A stretch of 42,061 nt of DNA from Acidobacteriaceae bacterium (GTDB lineage Bacteria > Acidobacteriota > Terriglobia > Terriglobales > Acidobacteriaceae). Positions 29,520-38,271 of the stretch are shown piece by piece (position 1 is the first letter of the stretch; every line of letters begins with the position of its first letter). The position numbers and the translations under genes are program-made. The notes below the pieces were generated by a model. That model did not search any database. It worked only from the letters and a program-made list of their open reading frames with translations, and was not told the origin of the DNA. The stretch spans positions 1-42,061 of the forward strand of contig JAOAPG010000130.1 in the NCBI GenBank assembly GCA_025462785.1. Direction: 5' to 3'.

Positions 29520-30680
29520 TCAATACAGGCTCCCATCGCCGTCGAAAGATGATGGATTCCATGCAGCCGGATCCAGTAGGGCTTCCGACAATCCCTTTTT
29601 GTCGGCTTTGTACTGAAACATCCAATTGGGAAGTTGACGAGCAAAAGGGGCATGATCTTCCAGGCTGATAGCGCTGTAGTTCTGCACGCCGATATTCTCC
29701 AGGACGTGGATTCCTTCGCGTCTGCAACATCCCAGAGCCCAAGACATCATCGCCGGCAGAGCGCCGGTTTCGAGTTCCTGGAAATCCGTCAACCGTACGC
29801 GCTTCAGACCGATCCGCTCGTTGTCAAATCGCATGAAAACGGCATAAGCCACAATTCGACTGCCGTCTTTCGCGGTTACGATCCAGGCGCGCTTTTCCGC
29901 GAGCACATGCTTGAAGTGCCACTGCAGCGCTATTTTGCTATGCTCGGCGAGAAGGCGATCCGGATAGCGCAGTTTCAATTCTTGCCAGAACACGTCAAAG
30001 TCATCATTAAAGCCCTCAGCAATGTCTAACTGGAATTTGCTATGGCTCTTGAACGCCGGTCGGCGTTTGTTGGCCAACAGGATGGCTGCGCTTAGGGGCA
30101 AGCTCAAAAGCCTCGGGTGTCGAGCGTTGCGCGATGCCAGAACGCTTTCCGCAAAACCACGAGGATCCGTGACCCAGAATACCGCCCGATCCCACCTACC
30201 GGCCGGCACTCTTCTAGTGCCGAACGAAGAATAAGCATCTACTGCGATTTTCTTCAGGGTGGCATTGATAAAGAGATCCACACCTTTCTGGCTGAAATGC
30301 TCCGCCATCAGCAGGACCGAATAGCTTCTGTAGTGTTGATCTACGACCCAGCAACGTCCCGTGGCTACCAGAAGCCGCTCGCCGCGAAAATAGTAATTCA
30401 GGGGAATGTTTCCTAAGTAGCCGACGATGTCGCCGGCCTCGTTCTGGAGGACCCAGCCAATCGGCCATTCACCCTCGAGCGCGTTGTAAACAGGGTTCTC
30501 AGTCCAGAGATGTTTCCAAGCGGCAAGGGGCTCGAAATTAAGCGAATGGCGCTCGGCGAGGTCTACGAGCTGTCCATGGTCCTCAAAACGCGCCTCGCGA
30601 ATGCGAGGCACCGAAGAGAACCAACCGCGTCCAGCCTCCATTGTCGGAACCGGATACACTGTAGGTACAGCCGTCTGCAT
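29520..30680 (-). CDS. GNAT-like acyltransferase protein
   Basis: RIREARFEDHGQLVDLAERHSL...GWVLQNEAGDIVGYLGNIPLNYYFRGERLLVATGRCWVVDQHYRSYSVLLMAEHF; start placed at 30680. Confidence 0.65.
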   Translation of the reverse strand: MQTAVPTVYPVPTMEAGRGWFSSVPRIREARFEDHGQLVDLAERHSLNFEPLAAWKHLWTENPVYNALEGEWPIGWVLQNEAGDIVGYLGNIPLNYYFRGERLLVATGRCWVVDQHYRSYSVLLMAEHFSQKGVDLFINATLKKIAVDAYSSFGTRRVPAGRWDRAVFWVTDPRGFAESVLASRNARHPRLLSLPLSAAILLANKRRPAFKSHSKFQLDIAEGFNDDFDVFWQELKLRYPDRLLAEHSKIALQWHFKHVLAEKRAWIVTAKDGSRIVAYAVFMRFDNERIGLKRVRLTDFQELETGALPAMMSWALGCCRREGIHVLENIGVQNYSAISLEDHAPFARQLPNWMFQYKADKKGLSEALLDPAAWNPSSFDGDGSLY

Positions 30681-30735
30681 TAATTTTGCCTCCGCGAACG
30701 AGCACAACGGGTGCGACGTACAAATTCCATGCGGA

Positions 30736-32607
30736 TCACGCCATTTTTCTGGTACCACTTGCCATGCGGGAGCCCAGGATGTGTTCGACCGCAGCGGATA
30801 ATTGGGCTGCGTTTGGGGTCTCGAAAAGCTGCTTCAACGAAACTTCCACGCCGAATGTGCTGCGCAATTTCGCCAGCACATGTACTCCGAGAAGCGAATG
30901 GCCACCCAGAAGGAAAAAGTTGTCGTTGCGGCCAATACTCGGAACACCTAGAACGTTGGCCAGAATACTCGAGACGCGCTTTTCGACATCGGTTTCCGGG
31001 GCGACGTACGAACGGTCGCGAATCGTATTGTTCTCATCGGGAGCGGGGAGTGCCGTGGTGTCGGTTTTCCCATTCGGAGTAAGCGGAAGAGAATGTGTCC
31101 TGACGAATATAGATGGACACATGTATTCAGGCAGCAGAGCGCGTAAGTGTGAATTCAACGATGTGGCTGTAATATTCTCCCCGGCCAATGGCACCACATA
31201 GGCGACTAACGACTTGTTGCCCCCATGGTCTCGGGCTACAACGGCACTCTCCCGTACCGTAGGATGTGTGTTCAAGGCGGCAATGATCTCATTGGGCTCG
31301 ATCCGGAATCCGCGGATCTTGATCAGCTGATCGATTCGCCCCAGGAATGCGATCTGACCATCGGGCAGGTAGCGACCCTGATCCCCGGTGCGATAGAGGC
31401 GCGCTTGCGGATCGCCGCTGAATGGGTCCGGCACGAAACGGGCGGCGGTGAGCTCAGGGTGGCGGCGATATCCCCGTGCTACTCCGGCGCCGCCGATATG
31501 GATTTCGCCGGCTTCACCGGGCGCAACGCGACGCATATTTTCGTCCAGGATATAAACTCTGCATCCATCGATGGCGTAGCCAATAGGCGGCAGAGTTTTC
31601 GTGCTGCCATTCTCTGGAGGCACTCTGGACGACGTCGAGACCACTGTGCACTCGGTAGGGCCATAATTATTGATCAACGCGAATGGGAGGGCTGCAGGAG
31701 GATAACGGTGCAGGACATCCGCACCGGTAAGCATGAGGCGCAGGGGCGTACGTTTGGGCCAGGGTAACGCAATTAATTGTTCCGCGAGCGCGGTCGGGAC
31801 AAACGTAACGGTGATGCAATGGGACACCAGCCAATCGCGGAGCGCTTCAGGCGAAATGCGAACTTCTTCATCGGCCAGGTGAACACTTGCGCCCGCCGAG
31901 AGATACGGCCAGAGTTCCCACACGGCCGCGTCAAAACCGATGCTGGCCATCTGTGTCGCCCGATCCGCCGGCGTGATTTCAAAGGCGCGATTATGCCAAT
32001 TGACAAGGTTCAACAGGTTGCGATGCGTTACCTCGACGCCCTTCGGCTTGCCCGTCGAACCGGATGTGTAAATCACGTAGGCGAGATCGTCTGCAGTGGC
32101 AATCTGGGGTGGAACTTCCGATTGGAAATTTCCGGCTGAGGGAAAGTCACGTTGAACGACAACGGACCGCCAAGGGCCGGAAGGCAAGCTCTGGGCCGTG
32201 CACAGATCCGTGATCACCACCGGTACCTCTGCATCCTCGAGCATGTAAGCGATACGGTCCCGAGGATATCCTGGATCCAAGGGTACGTATGCCCCTCCGG
32301 CTTTCAGGATAGCCAGTGCCGCCGCCACCATAACGGTCGAAGGCCTCAGGAAAATGCCGGCCAAGAGATCAGGTCCGATACCCAGCAAACGCAAGCGCAA
32401 CGCGAGGTAATTTGAGCATTGGTCCAGCTCAGCAAATGTCATTTGCTGCGAACCGCATCGCACCGCCATTTCGTGCGGCCGTAATTTGCCCTGGGCAACT
32501 AACAAATCGGGGATGGTGGGAATGTCGCGACCGGCACCTCGCATGTGCGTGTCGAGACCGGGTGATATTGAGAGCAGACTCTGCTGCAGTGTGGACGCTT
32601 CCGACAT
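30736..32607 (-). CDS. Stand-alone NRPS adenylation-PCP didomain protein
   Basis: AYVIYTSGSTGKPKGVEVTH, NNYGPTECTVVSTS, RLYRTGDQGRYLPDGQIAFLGRIDQLIKIRGFRIEPNEI, LPLTPNGKTD; PCP motif NFFLLGGHSLLGVHVL. Hand-extracted code DAWFLGNVVK. Confidence 0.93.
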   Translation of the reverse strand: MSEASTLQQSLLSISPGLDTHMRGAGRDIPTIPDLLVAQGKLRPHEMAVRCGSQQMTFAELDQCSNYLALRLRLLGIGPDLLAGIFLRPSTVMVAAALAILKAGGAYVPLDPGYPRDRIAYMLEDAEVPVVITDLCTAQSLPSGPWRSVVVQRDFPSAGNFQSEVPPQIATADDLAYVIYTSGSTGKPKGVEVTHRNLLNLVNWHNRAFEITPADRATQMASIGFDAAVWELWPYLSAGASVHLADEEVRISPEALRDWLVSHCITVTFVPTALAEQLIALPWPKRTPLRLMLTGADVLHRYPPAALPFALINNYGPTECTVVSTSSRVPPENGSTKTLPPIGYAIDGCRVYILDENMRRVAPGEAGEIHIGGAGVARGYRRHPELTAARFVPDPFSGDPQARLYRTGDQGRYLPDGQIAFLGRIDQLIKIRGFRIEPNEIIAALNTHPTVRESAVVARDHGGNKSLVAYVVPLAGENITATSLNSHLRALLPEYMCPSIFVRTHSLPLTPNGKTDTTALPAPDENNTIRDRSYVAPETDVEKRVSSILANVLGVPSIGRNDNFFLLGGHSLLGVHVLAKLRSTFGVEVSLKQLFETPNAAQLSAAVEHILGSRMASGTRKMA

Positions 32608-33635
32608 GGTATGAATCCTTTTGAAGAAATAGGCAGCCACTTCCTGGCATCGCAGACAGCGGAACCTGATCGCTGTGCTTGGCCCGTGCCAATGGGCTGC
32701 TGGTATGCTGGTGTGCGTTGACTTGATGAGGTAATTCCGCGCTTTTCCATTCGGGACCGGTATAAGTCACCGTTGGTGACGCGTTTGAGCGCAAACTGGC
32801 TGATCACCTTGAACAGCGCCTCGAGTCTGTCCCACTCGCCGTGTTTGTCAATTTCCCAGCTGTGCAAATAGAGATGGGCAATTCCGCCGTTGCGAGAGAC
32901 GTGCTCCAGAGCGCAAACAAACTGAGAGGCCCAGCCGGTTCGTGCTTTGAATGTGGTCAGAAGATTGTAGGCTCCTTTGAGATTACCTTCCAGAAAAGCG
33001 TGCCGAAGCTGGATGTACACAGGGTACGTGTTGGCGTACGTACTGAGCCCCCAGAGAAAAGGATTCTCTGGGAAATCGGTAAGGTTAAACATGCATGTGC
33101 GCGCGCCGAGAAAGCCGGCCTCCTTCACCTGTTCGGCAATATGGCGGCTGAACTTGCCTCCGGGGTAACAGAAAGACACGACTTCATGACCCAGTGTGTC
33201 TTGCATGAAGTTTTTGCCGTCGCAAATCTCCCGCCAGCCCTTGTCAGCTGGGATCCTGGTCAACCGCACATGGTTGAGTGTATGGCTACCAACCTCGCAA
33301 TGGCGGTCGATTTCCCTGATCTGGGACGCCTTCATCACCTGCCGCTCGGCGTTCGCGCCCGGGATATAGAAGGTCGCTTTGAGATCGTATTTCAATAGCA
33401 GATCGAGGCATCGGAGATCTAACGGGTGTCCGTCGTCCACACTGAGGGTTACGTATTTCTCCCCAGTGTTGATATCTGCCGTAGGAACAGCTTGCCACGG
33501 CTGTGTGACATTCATATACATTCTCTTGGAAAGTTCGCGGCAGGTGATATTGGTTCGCGGATAAGTGCGCGCTTGCTCCCTAGCGGCGCGTGGAATTCTA
33601 TGTGTAAGATGCCGGTATTGAGGTCGGGTGTTCAT
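32499..33635 (-). CDS. NodB-type polysaccharide deacetylase
   Basis: YVTLSVDDGHPLDLRCLDLLLKYDLKATFYIPG, CEVGSHTLNHVRLT, VSFCYPGGKFSRH, HLYLHSWEID. C-terminal ~85 aa look unrelated and overlap the next gene. Confidence 0.87.
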   Translation of the reverse strand: MNTRPQYRHLTHRIPRAAREQARTYPRTNITCRELSKRMYMNVTQPWQAVPTADINTGEKYVTLSVDDGHPLDLRCLDLLLKYDLKATFYIPGANAERQVMKASQIREIDRHCEVGSHTLNHVRLTRIPADKGWREICDGKNFMQDTLGHEVVSFCYPGGKFSRHIAEQVKEAGFLGARTCMFNLTDFPENPFLWGLSTYANTYPVYIQLRHAFLEGNLKGAYNLLTTFKARTGWASQFVCALEHVSRNGGIAHLYLHSWEIDKHGEWDRLEALFKVISQFALKRVTNGDLYRSRMEKRGITSSSQRTPAYQQPIGTGQAQRSGSAVCDARKWLPISSKGFIPCRKRPHCSRVCSQYHPVSTRTCEVPVATFPPSPIC

Positions 33636-33645
33636 AACACGAGAG

Positions 33646-35064
33646 TCAAGGATTGGCTCTCGAGCCGCTTTCGATCAGAACGGGCTTTGCTCCAATCTGG
33701 ACGACGTGATTTGCTGGAATTGCAGCTGTGTTACCGCTCAGGTCCTTAACGATTTGAAACTCACTACCTACCTTGTGCGGCATGGTTGCGCACGTTTCTC
33801 CCGAACAGGCCTGCGAAACACTCCCATTCCGCGGCTCATGAGTACTGTCGTTGCTCGTGTTCCATAGGATCAGGGCCTTTTGGCCGTTTGCTCGCAGCAA
33901 CGAGCATTCATATACAGGGTCAGAATGAGTGCAAGCCCCGGTAAAGCGGGCTCCCAGTAGCCAGTGGATGAGTTCGTTGTAGGTTCCATCCTGTCTCCCA
34001 ATTGTGCTGAACCAATACCAGTCGATTTCTTGGGCCCCGTATGCGAATTGCAAAATAAGCCACCGCGCCAAGAAGGCGTCACATTCGTCGTCTGTAGCGC
34101 CTTGATTCAGGGGACAATCGTAGGGCGTAAATGGACCGGAGCCCAGAAAGCCGGTTTCCGTGTTGATCCAAGGCGTAGTAGTCCAGCCAGCTTGATTCTT
34201 TTTGGCTACCATTGGCGTGACGATCGCAGCAAATCTTCGCTCTGGGAGATCGCTTACTGGTTTCCAAATCGAGCCCGGACCGATGTAGGCGTGGAATCCA
34301 AAAATGTCCGAAAGCCGCCCGTTCGTATTTTCCTGGGCCAGCCATTCATCCATCCAGGATGGATTCACCGCCAGGAAAGGAGCGGGAGTTGTGATGCTCA
34401 CACCCGGAACATTAGCGCGAATGATGCCTACGGACGGTTTGACCATCTCGTATAACTGTTGAACCGTACCACTCCAGTAGGGGGGGGCATTGGGTTCGTT
34501 CCAGAGTTCAAAATACTTAATGTAATCCTTCACGCAATGACCGGCGGGTGAACAATGCTTCGTCAGTGCGGTTACGAAAGCATTGAAGGACGGACTGCCA
34601 TGAGCGGTCAAATCGAGCGGCGGATTAGGCGAGCCTCGAGAATTACATTTAGGTCTAACATTCCAGCAGGGCACCCGATTGAAGGTGAACAAAACGGCGC
34701 GTGGTTGATGGGAAGCTATAGCGTCCAGCCAGAGGTCAAGATTAGTCCATTTATAGATGCTCGGGTCCGGCTGTAACCGGTGCCATGTCGTGCCGCTGTC
34801 ATGCAACCGTATGGTGCCTGGCTGAGAAACAGTTGTGATCCATTTTGCATTCTGGCAGGTGCCGGGGTTGTCAAAATTGCAGGCGAACCCAAAGTCGGTC
34901 AGCTGAATTGGATCGGTTGATGGCAGTGGTGCTGTGCTTTGCGCACCCGCGAAAAAAGTGCTTTGGGCGACAACTACCCCCCATATTGCAGTCGATAAGG
35001 CACATTGCAACATACGATTCTGTGTCGGCCTGATCGCGTATGCTTGCAAGAATGCCGCAAACAC
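33646..35064 (-). CDS. Secreted GH-A clan glycoside hydrolase-like protein, paralog of 18562-19842
   Basis: CSPAGHCVKDYIKYFELWNEPNAPPYWSGTVQQLYEMVKP and TTPWINTETGF closely parallel the 18.5 kb copy. Confidence 0.77.
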   Translation of the reverse strand: MFAAFLQAYAIRPTQNRMLQCALSTAIWGVVVAQSTFFAGAQSTAPLPSTDPIQLTDFGFACNFDNPGTCQNAKWITTVSQPGTIRLHDSGTTWHRLQPDPSIYKWTNLDLWLDAIASHQPRAVLFTFNRVPCWNVRPKCNSRGSPNPPLDLTAHGSPSFNAFVTALTKHCSPAGHCVKDYIKYFELWNEPNAPPYWSGTVQQLYEMVKPSVGIIRANVPGVSITTPAPFLAVNPSWMDEWLAQENTNGRLSDIFGFHAYIGPGSIWKPVSDLPERRFAAIVTPMVAKKNQAGWTTTPWINTETGFLGSGPFTPYDCPLNQGATDDECDAFLARWLILQFAYGAQEIDWYWFSTIGRQDGTYNELIHWLLGARFTGACTHSDPVYECSLLRANGQKALILWNTSNDSTHEPRNGSVSQACSGETCATMPHKVGSEFQIVKDLSGNTAAIPANHVVQIGAKPVLIESGSRANP

Positions 35065-35068
35065 CCGA

Positions 35069-35917
35069 TCACGCCGCCTTGGTCACAGCGCTCTCGTGCG
35101 CCTCGAGCACTCTCACTTCACGGTGGTGGAATTTCAGGGCGAAAAAAGGCATCTTGAACATCTTTAGTGTTCGCGTGAACCTTCGCCTCGGTTCGCTAAT
35201 CAATCGGAACAGCCATTCCGCTCCCGCGGTTTGAACCCACTTGGGCGCGCGCCTCTTGGTCCCGGAAACAAAGTCCAGAGTCCCGCCCATACCGTAAGCG
35301 CAGCGGACTCCCAGCCTCAAAAGGGAATCGGCATTCTGCGCTACCCACATCTCCTGCTTGACTGGGCCGAAACAGACAACGAGGTGCGCGGGGCGAAAAC
35401 GCGCGATTCTTTTCAGGATCGCGTCGTTCCATTCTTGATGGTGAATGCTTGAACAAAAAGCAGGAGCGTATCCCTCGATCAGCAAACCAGAGCAGCGTGC
35501 CTTCAAAATCTGGACTGCCTTGCGGTTACAAGCTTCTTCAGCGCCAAGCAAGAAGAGCCGTTCACCATGTTTCATCGCGTGGTCTGCCAGGTCATAAATG
35601 AAATCAGAGCCGGATAGTTTCTCTAAGTTTCGTCCGGCGTAAAACAGTGAACACAACAGCTGAAGAATCCGCCCATCGATCGTGTTAATGGTCTGATTCA
35701 AGATTGTCTGGAATGCCGCATTCTCGTGCGCATACACGAAGATTTCGCTATTCACCGTCACGATTTGCCTCAGCTGGAAGCTGCTACTCGATAGCAGCTG
35801 ATCAACGGGCATCGAATAGAGCAATACCTTTCCCAGCCGCACCGCACACGCATGATTGGCGGAACTGGAAGGAGTAGCCCGAACGGTTCTCTGTTTAGGA
35901 GATAACACCAGCTTCAA
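35069..35917 (-). CDS. WecG/TagA/CpsF-family glycosyltransferase (GT26)
   Basis: SDFIYDLADHAMKHGERLFLLGAEE, HLVVCFGPVKQEMWVAQN, RCAYGMGGTLDFVSGTKRRAPKWVQTAGAEWLFRLISEPRR. Overlaps upstream GT by 4 bp. Confidence 0.88.
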   Translation of the reverse strand: MKLVLSPKQRTVRATPSSSANHACAVRLGKVLLYSMPVDQLLSSSSFQLRQIVTVNSEIFVYAHENAAFQTILNQTINTIDGRILQLLCSLFYAGRNLEKLSGSDFIYDLADHAMKHGERLFLLGAEEACNRKAVQILKARCSGLLIEGYAPAFCSSIHHQEWNDAILKRIARFRPAHLVVCFGPVKQEMWVAQNADSLLRLGVRCAYGMGGTLDFVSGTKRRAPKWVQTAGAEWLFRLISEPRRRFTRTLKMFKMPFFALKFHHREVRVLEAHESAVTKAA

Positions 35918-37185
35918 TCGGTGTGAAGTTGCTCGTTCACGAATGCCTCAGCGCACTTGCTCGAGCTGCGAACTGCAATATGATTCGCAGACCCATCGTG
36001 GCGACGAGTTGCGCGGCTCTTCTCGATCACCTGCTTGAAAATGGTCTCAAGGGATGAATAGCGAAAGCGAAGATCGTATTGATGTTCAGCCACGGCTCTT
36101 GCCTGTCTCCCCATCGTCGCGATCTCGACAGGATGCTCATACAACCAGCGCACGCTGGCCGCTAAATCGCCCACATTCTGCGCTTCGACTAGCAATCCCG
36201 TTTGTTGGTGCCGAATGATGTGCGGCAGGGCACCAATGTTGGAGGCCACCACGGGCTTGCCGCTTGCGAATGCCTCCAGGACAACTATGGGGAAGTTCTC
36301 GTAGCAATGTGACGCGACGATAGTGAAGAGGCTGTTTCGAAGGTAGTCTTTCTTTTCCTGCCCGTTTTTGAAGCCTACGAGCTCGATATTAGAGAGCCCG
36401 TTGCGGTGGATATACTCGCGTAATTCACCCTCGGCGTCTCCGCTCCCCACAATTTTCAACGGAACATGCGGAAGCTGTTTGAAAGCCGCGGCGACCGTGA
36501 GCACACCTTTGTCACGGTACAGACCGCCGAGGTACAAAACGTATTGACCTTTACCGAACTGTGGAGCGTAGGCGGAGGTATCGAGGTGGTTCGGGCAAAT
36601 ATAGATTCGGTCTTCCGGTATTCCCGACTCCAGCAACAAGGATCTCGCAAACTCGGTCAGGCAGATATAACCACCGATCTTGCCCATCAACCCCAGCCGC
36701 CGGTTCAGGTACAGTGATGCGGCATACAAGCCACTGTAGGCGGCACTGTCGCGGAAACAGCGCTTGCGCACCGCTCCCCAGTAGTTTCCAAGCTTGCAGG
36801 ATTCACAAATTTGATTGTTGATGTAGAAGCGCGAATTCGCACACCACAGGCGAAAGTCGTGAATGATATGAACACTGGGGATACCCAGTTGATGGAGTAC
36901 GTGGTACAGCGATGGCGAGATGAGGGGAAATACGTTATGCACATACGCCACGTCAGGGCGAAAATGCCGCGCCAACTCCGTAATCTCACGGACCGTACGT
37001 CGCGAGTACAGGGCATCAACCCCCAACGTCACGCGTTCCCACCGCCCGGCGGAGTCGATCTCGCCACTATGCCGCGTATAGCTGAGCACAGGGCCGTGTT
37101 CTGCCAGGAGGCGCTCGTCTGCTTGAGCCACGCCGTCTGATCCGCCATACTGTTGGAACTGGTTATGAACGCAGAGAATGTGCAT
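35914..37185 (-). CDS. GT4-family glycosyltransferase
   Basis: HILCVHNQFQQYGGSD, YVLYLGGLYRDKGVLTVAAAFKQL, PIVVLEAFASGKPVVASNIGALPHII. Confidence 0.9.
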   Translation of the reverse strand: MHILCVHNQFQQYGGSDGVAQADERLLAEHGPVLSYTRHSGEIDSAGRWERVTLGVDALYSRRTVREITELARHFRPDVAYVHNVFPLISPSLYHVLHQLGIPSVHIIHDFRLWCANSRFYINNQICESCKLGNYWGAVRKRCFRDSAAYSGLYAASLYLNRRLGLMGKIGGYICLTEFARSLLLESGIPEDRIYICPNHLDTSAYAPQFGKGQYVLYLGGLYRDKGVLTVAAAFKQLPHVPLKIVGSGDAEGELREYIHRNGLSNIELVGFKNGQEKKDYLRNSLFTIVASHCYENFPIVVLEAFASGKPVVASNIGALPHIIRHQQTGLLVEAQNVGDLAASVRWLYEHPVEIATMGRQARAVAEHQYDLRFRYSSLETIFKQVIEKSRATRRHDGSANHIAVRSSSKCAEAFVNEQLHTD

Positions 37186-37199
37186 GGGACGTGAATCGG

Positions 37200-38267
37200 C
37201 TACAACGCTTTATCGTCTGTTTGCTTTTGTGTCGCCCGGTAAAGTACGTACTGTCTGTCGCCATATTTCAGAAAACGATATGCCTGCCAAACGGAAATCG
37301 GCGAAATCGAATACGCAACTCGCGGCACCTCGTCGATGATCCGCAACATCCCGACCAGGAGGCGGTCCGTAAATCGCTCCCAGGCTCCCGCTTTAGGACT
37401 CCTGCATTCGGAAAGGCGTTGACAGAGAAGCCACTCGCAATCATCAGCTTTCCAAAGAGCTTTGTAGCGCCGGATTTTATGTGCGAGCCGCGGCGGAAGT
37501 GCTCCGGGGCGCTTCTGCAGAGAGACGATCTTGCTGCCGTGGGCCATGGCGTGGTGAGCGCCATCGAAGAGTGCGGAGCGATCTACTCCATCGAGGACAG
37601 TGATTGCCGGGACAAATGGGATTTGCAGGAACTCGCAAATGCCGTTCATTGTGGTGGTTGTTTTCTCCACGAGGTCCTGATAATGGATTTGGTGGACGGG
37701 AACCCCGGAGTCTCTAAGCGTGTCACATTGATTTTTCAAGATCTCGCACGCCAATATTGCCCGAAGAGTCATTCCTGGCCGGGAAAACCAGCTGGAGTGG
37801 GGGGCGGCCTCCATGACACTCCGACAAATCTCCTCCGGATCGCGCCAAATTACGATGAAGCGTGCATTGGGAAATTCGCGAGCCAAATAGACCAGCCGGT
37901 CATAGTACGATGGCGACTTACAACCCCATATGTGTGCGCCCTTTCTTCGGGCGTATTCTCGGCCGGCGACCTCGGCGGCCTCGGCCAGAGTAGTAAGCGG
38001 CACTGCGATGCGCTGTGGATCAAGATGGTGTCGGCTCACCGCTGAGTTCCAATATTCCCACTTCTCAACCCACTTTTTCCGGCTATAGCTGATTGCAAAC
38101 ATGGGCCACAGCACCGGGAGGTCGCCTTCATAGAACAGCGCAATCTCGGGATGCTGATTCAGAAGCAGCTGCAATAGCGTAGTGCCGGAGCGCCACACGC
38201 CAACAACGAACAGCGGCAACCCACAACGACGATCAGCAGTACAGATCTGCCCTGGTAGAACACTCAC
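37200..38267 (-). CDS. Sulfotransferase family protein
   Basis: LPLFVVGVWRSGTTLLQLLLNQHPEI (PAPS-binding loop), FIVIWRDPEEICRSVMEA; GTG start proposed at 38267. Confidence 0.82.
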   Translation of the reverse strand: MSVLPGQICTADRRCGLPLFVVGVWRSGTTLLQLLLNQHPEIALFYEGDLPVLWPMFAISYSRKKWVEKWEYWNSAVSRHHLDPQRIAVPLTTLAEAAEVAGREYARRKGAHIWGCKSPSYYDRLVYLAREFPNARFIVIWRDPEEICRSVMEAAPHSSWFSRPGMTLRAILACEILKNQCDTLRDSGVPVHQIHYQDLVEKTTTTMNGICEFLQIPFVPAITVLDGVDRSALFDGAHHAMAHGSKIVSLQKRPGALPPRLAHKIRRYKALWKADDCEWLLCQRLSECRSPKAGAWERFTDRLLVGMLRIIDEVPRVAYSISPISVWQAYRFLKYGDRQYVLYRATQKQTDDKAL

Positions 38268-38271
38268 AAGC

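Noticed and set aside
37191-38045. 284-aa plus-strand ORF
   Set aside because: Antisense to the sulfotransferase with clear PAPS motif; most likely a GC-driven spurious ORF.
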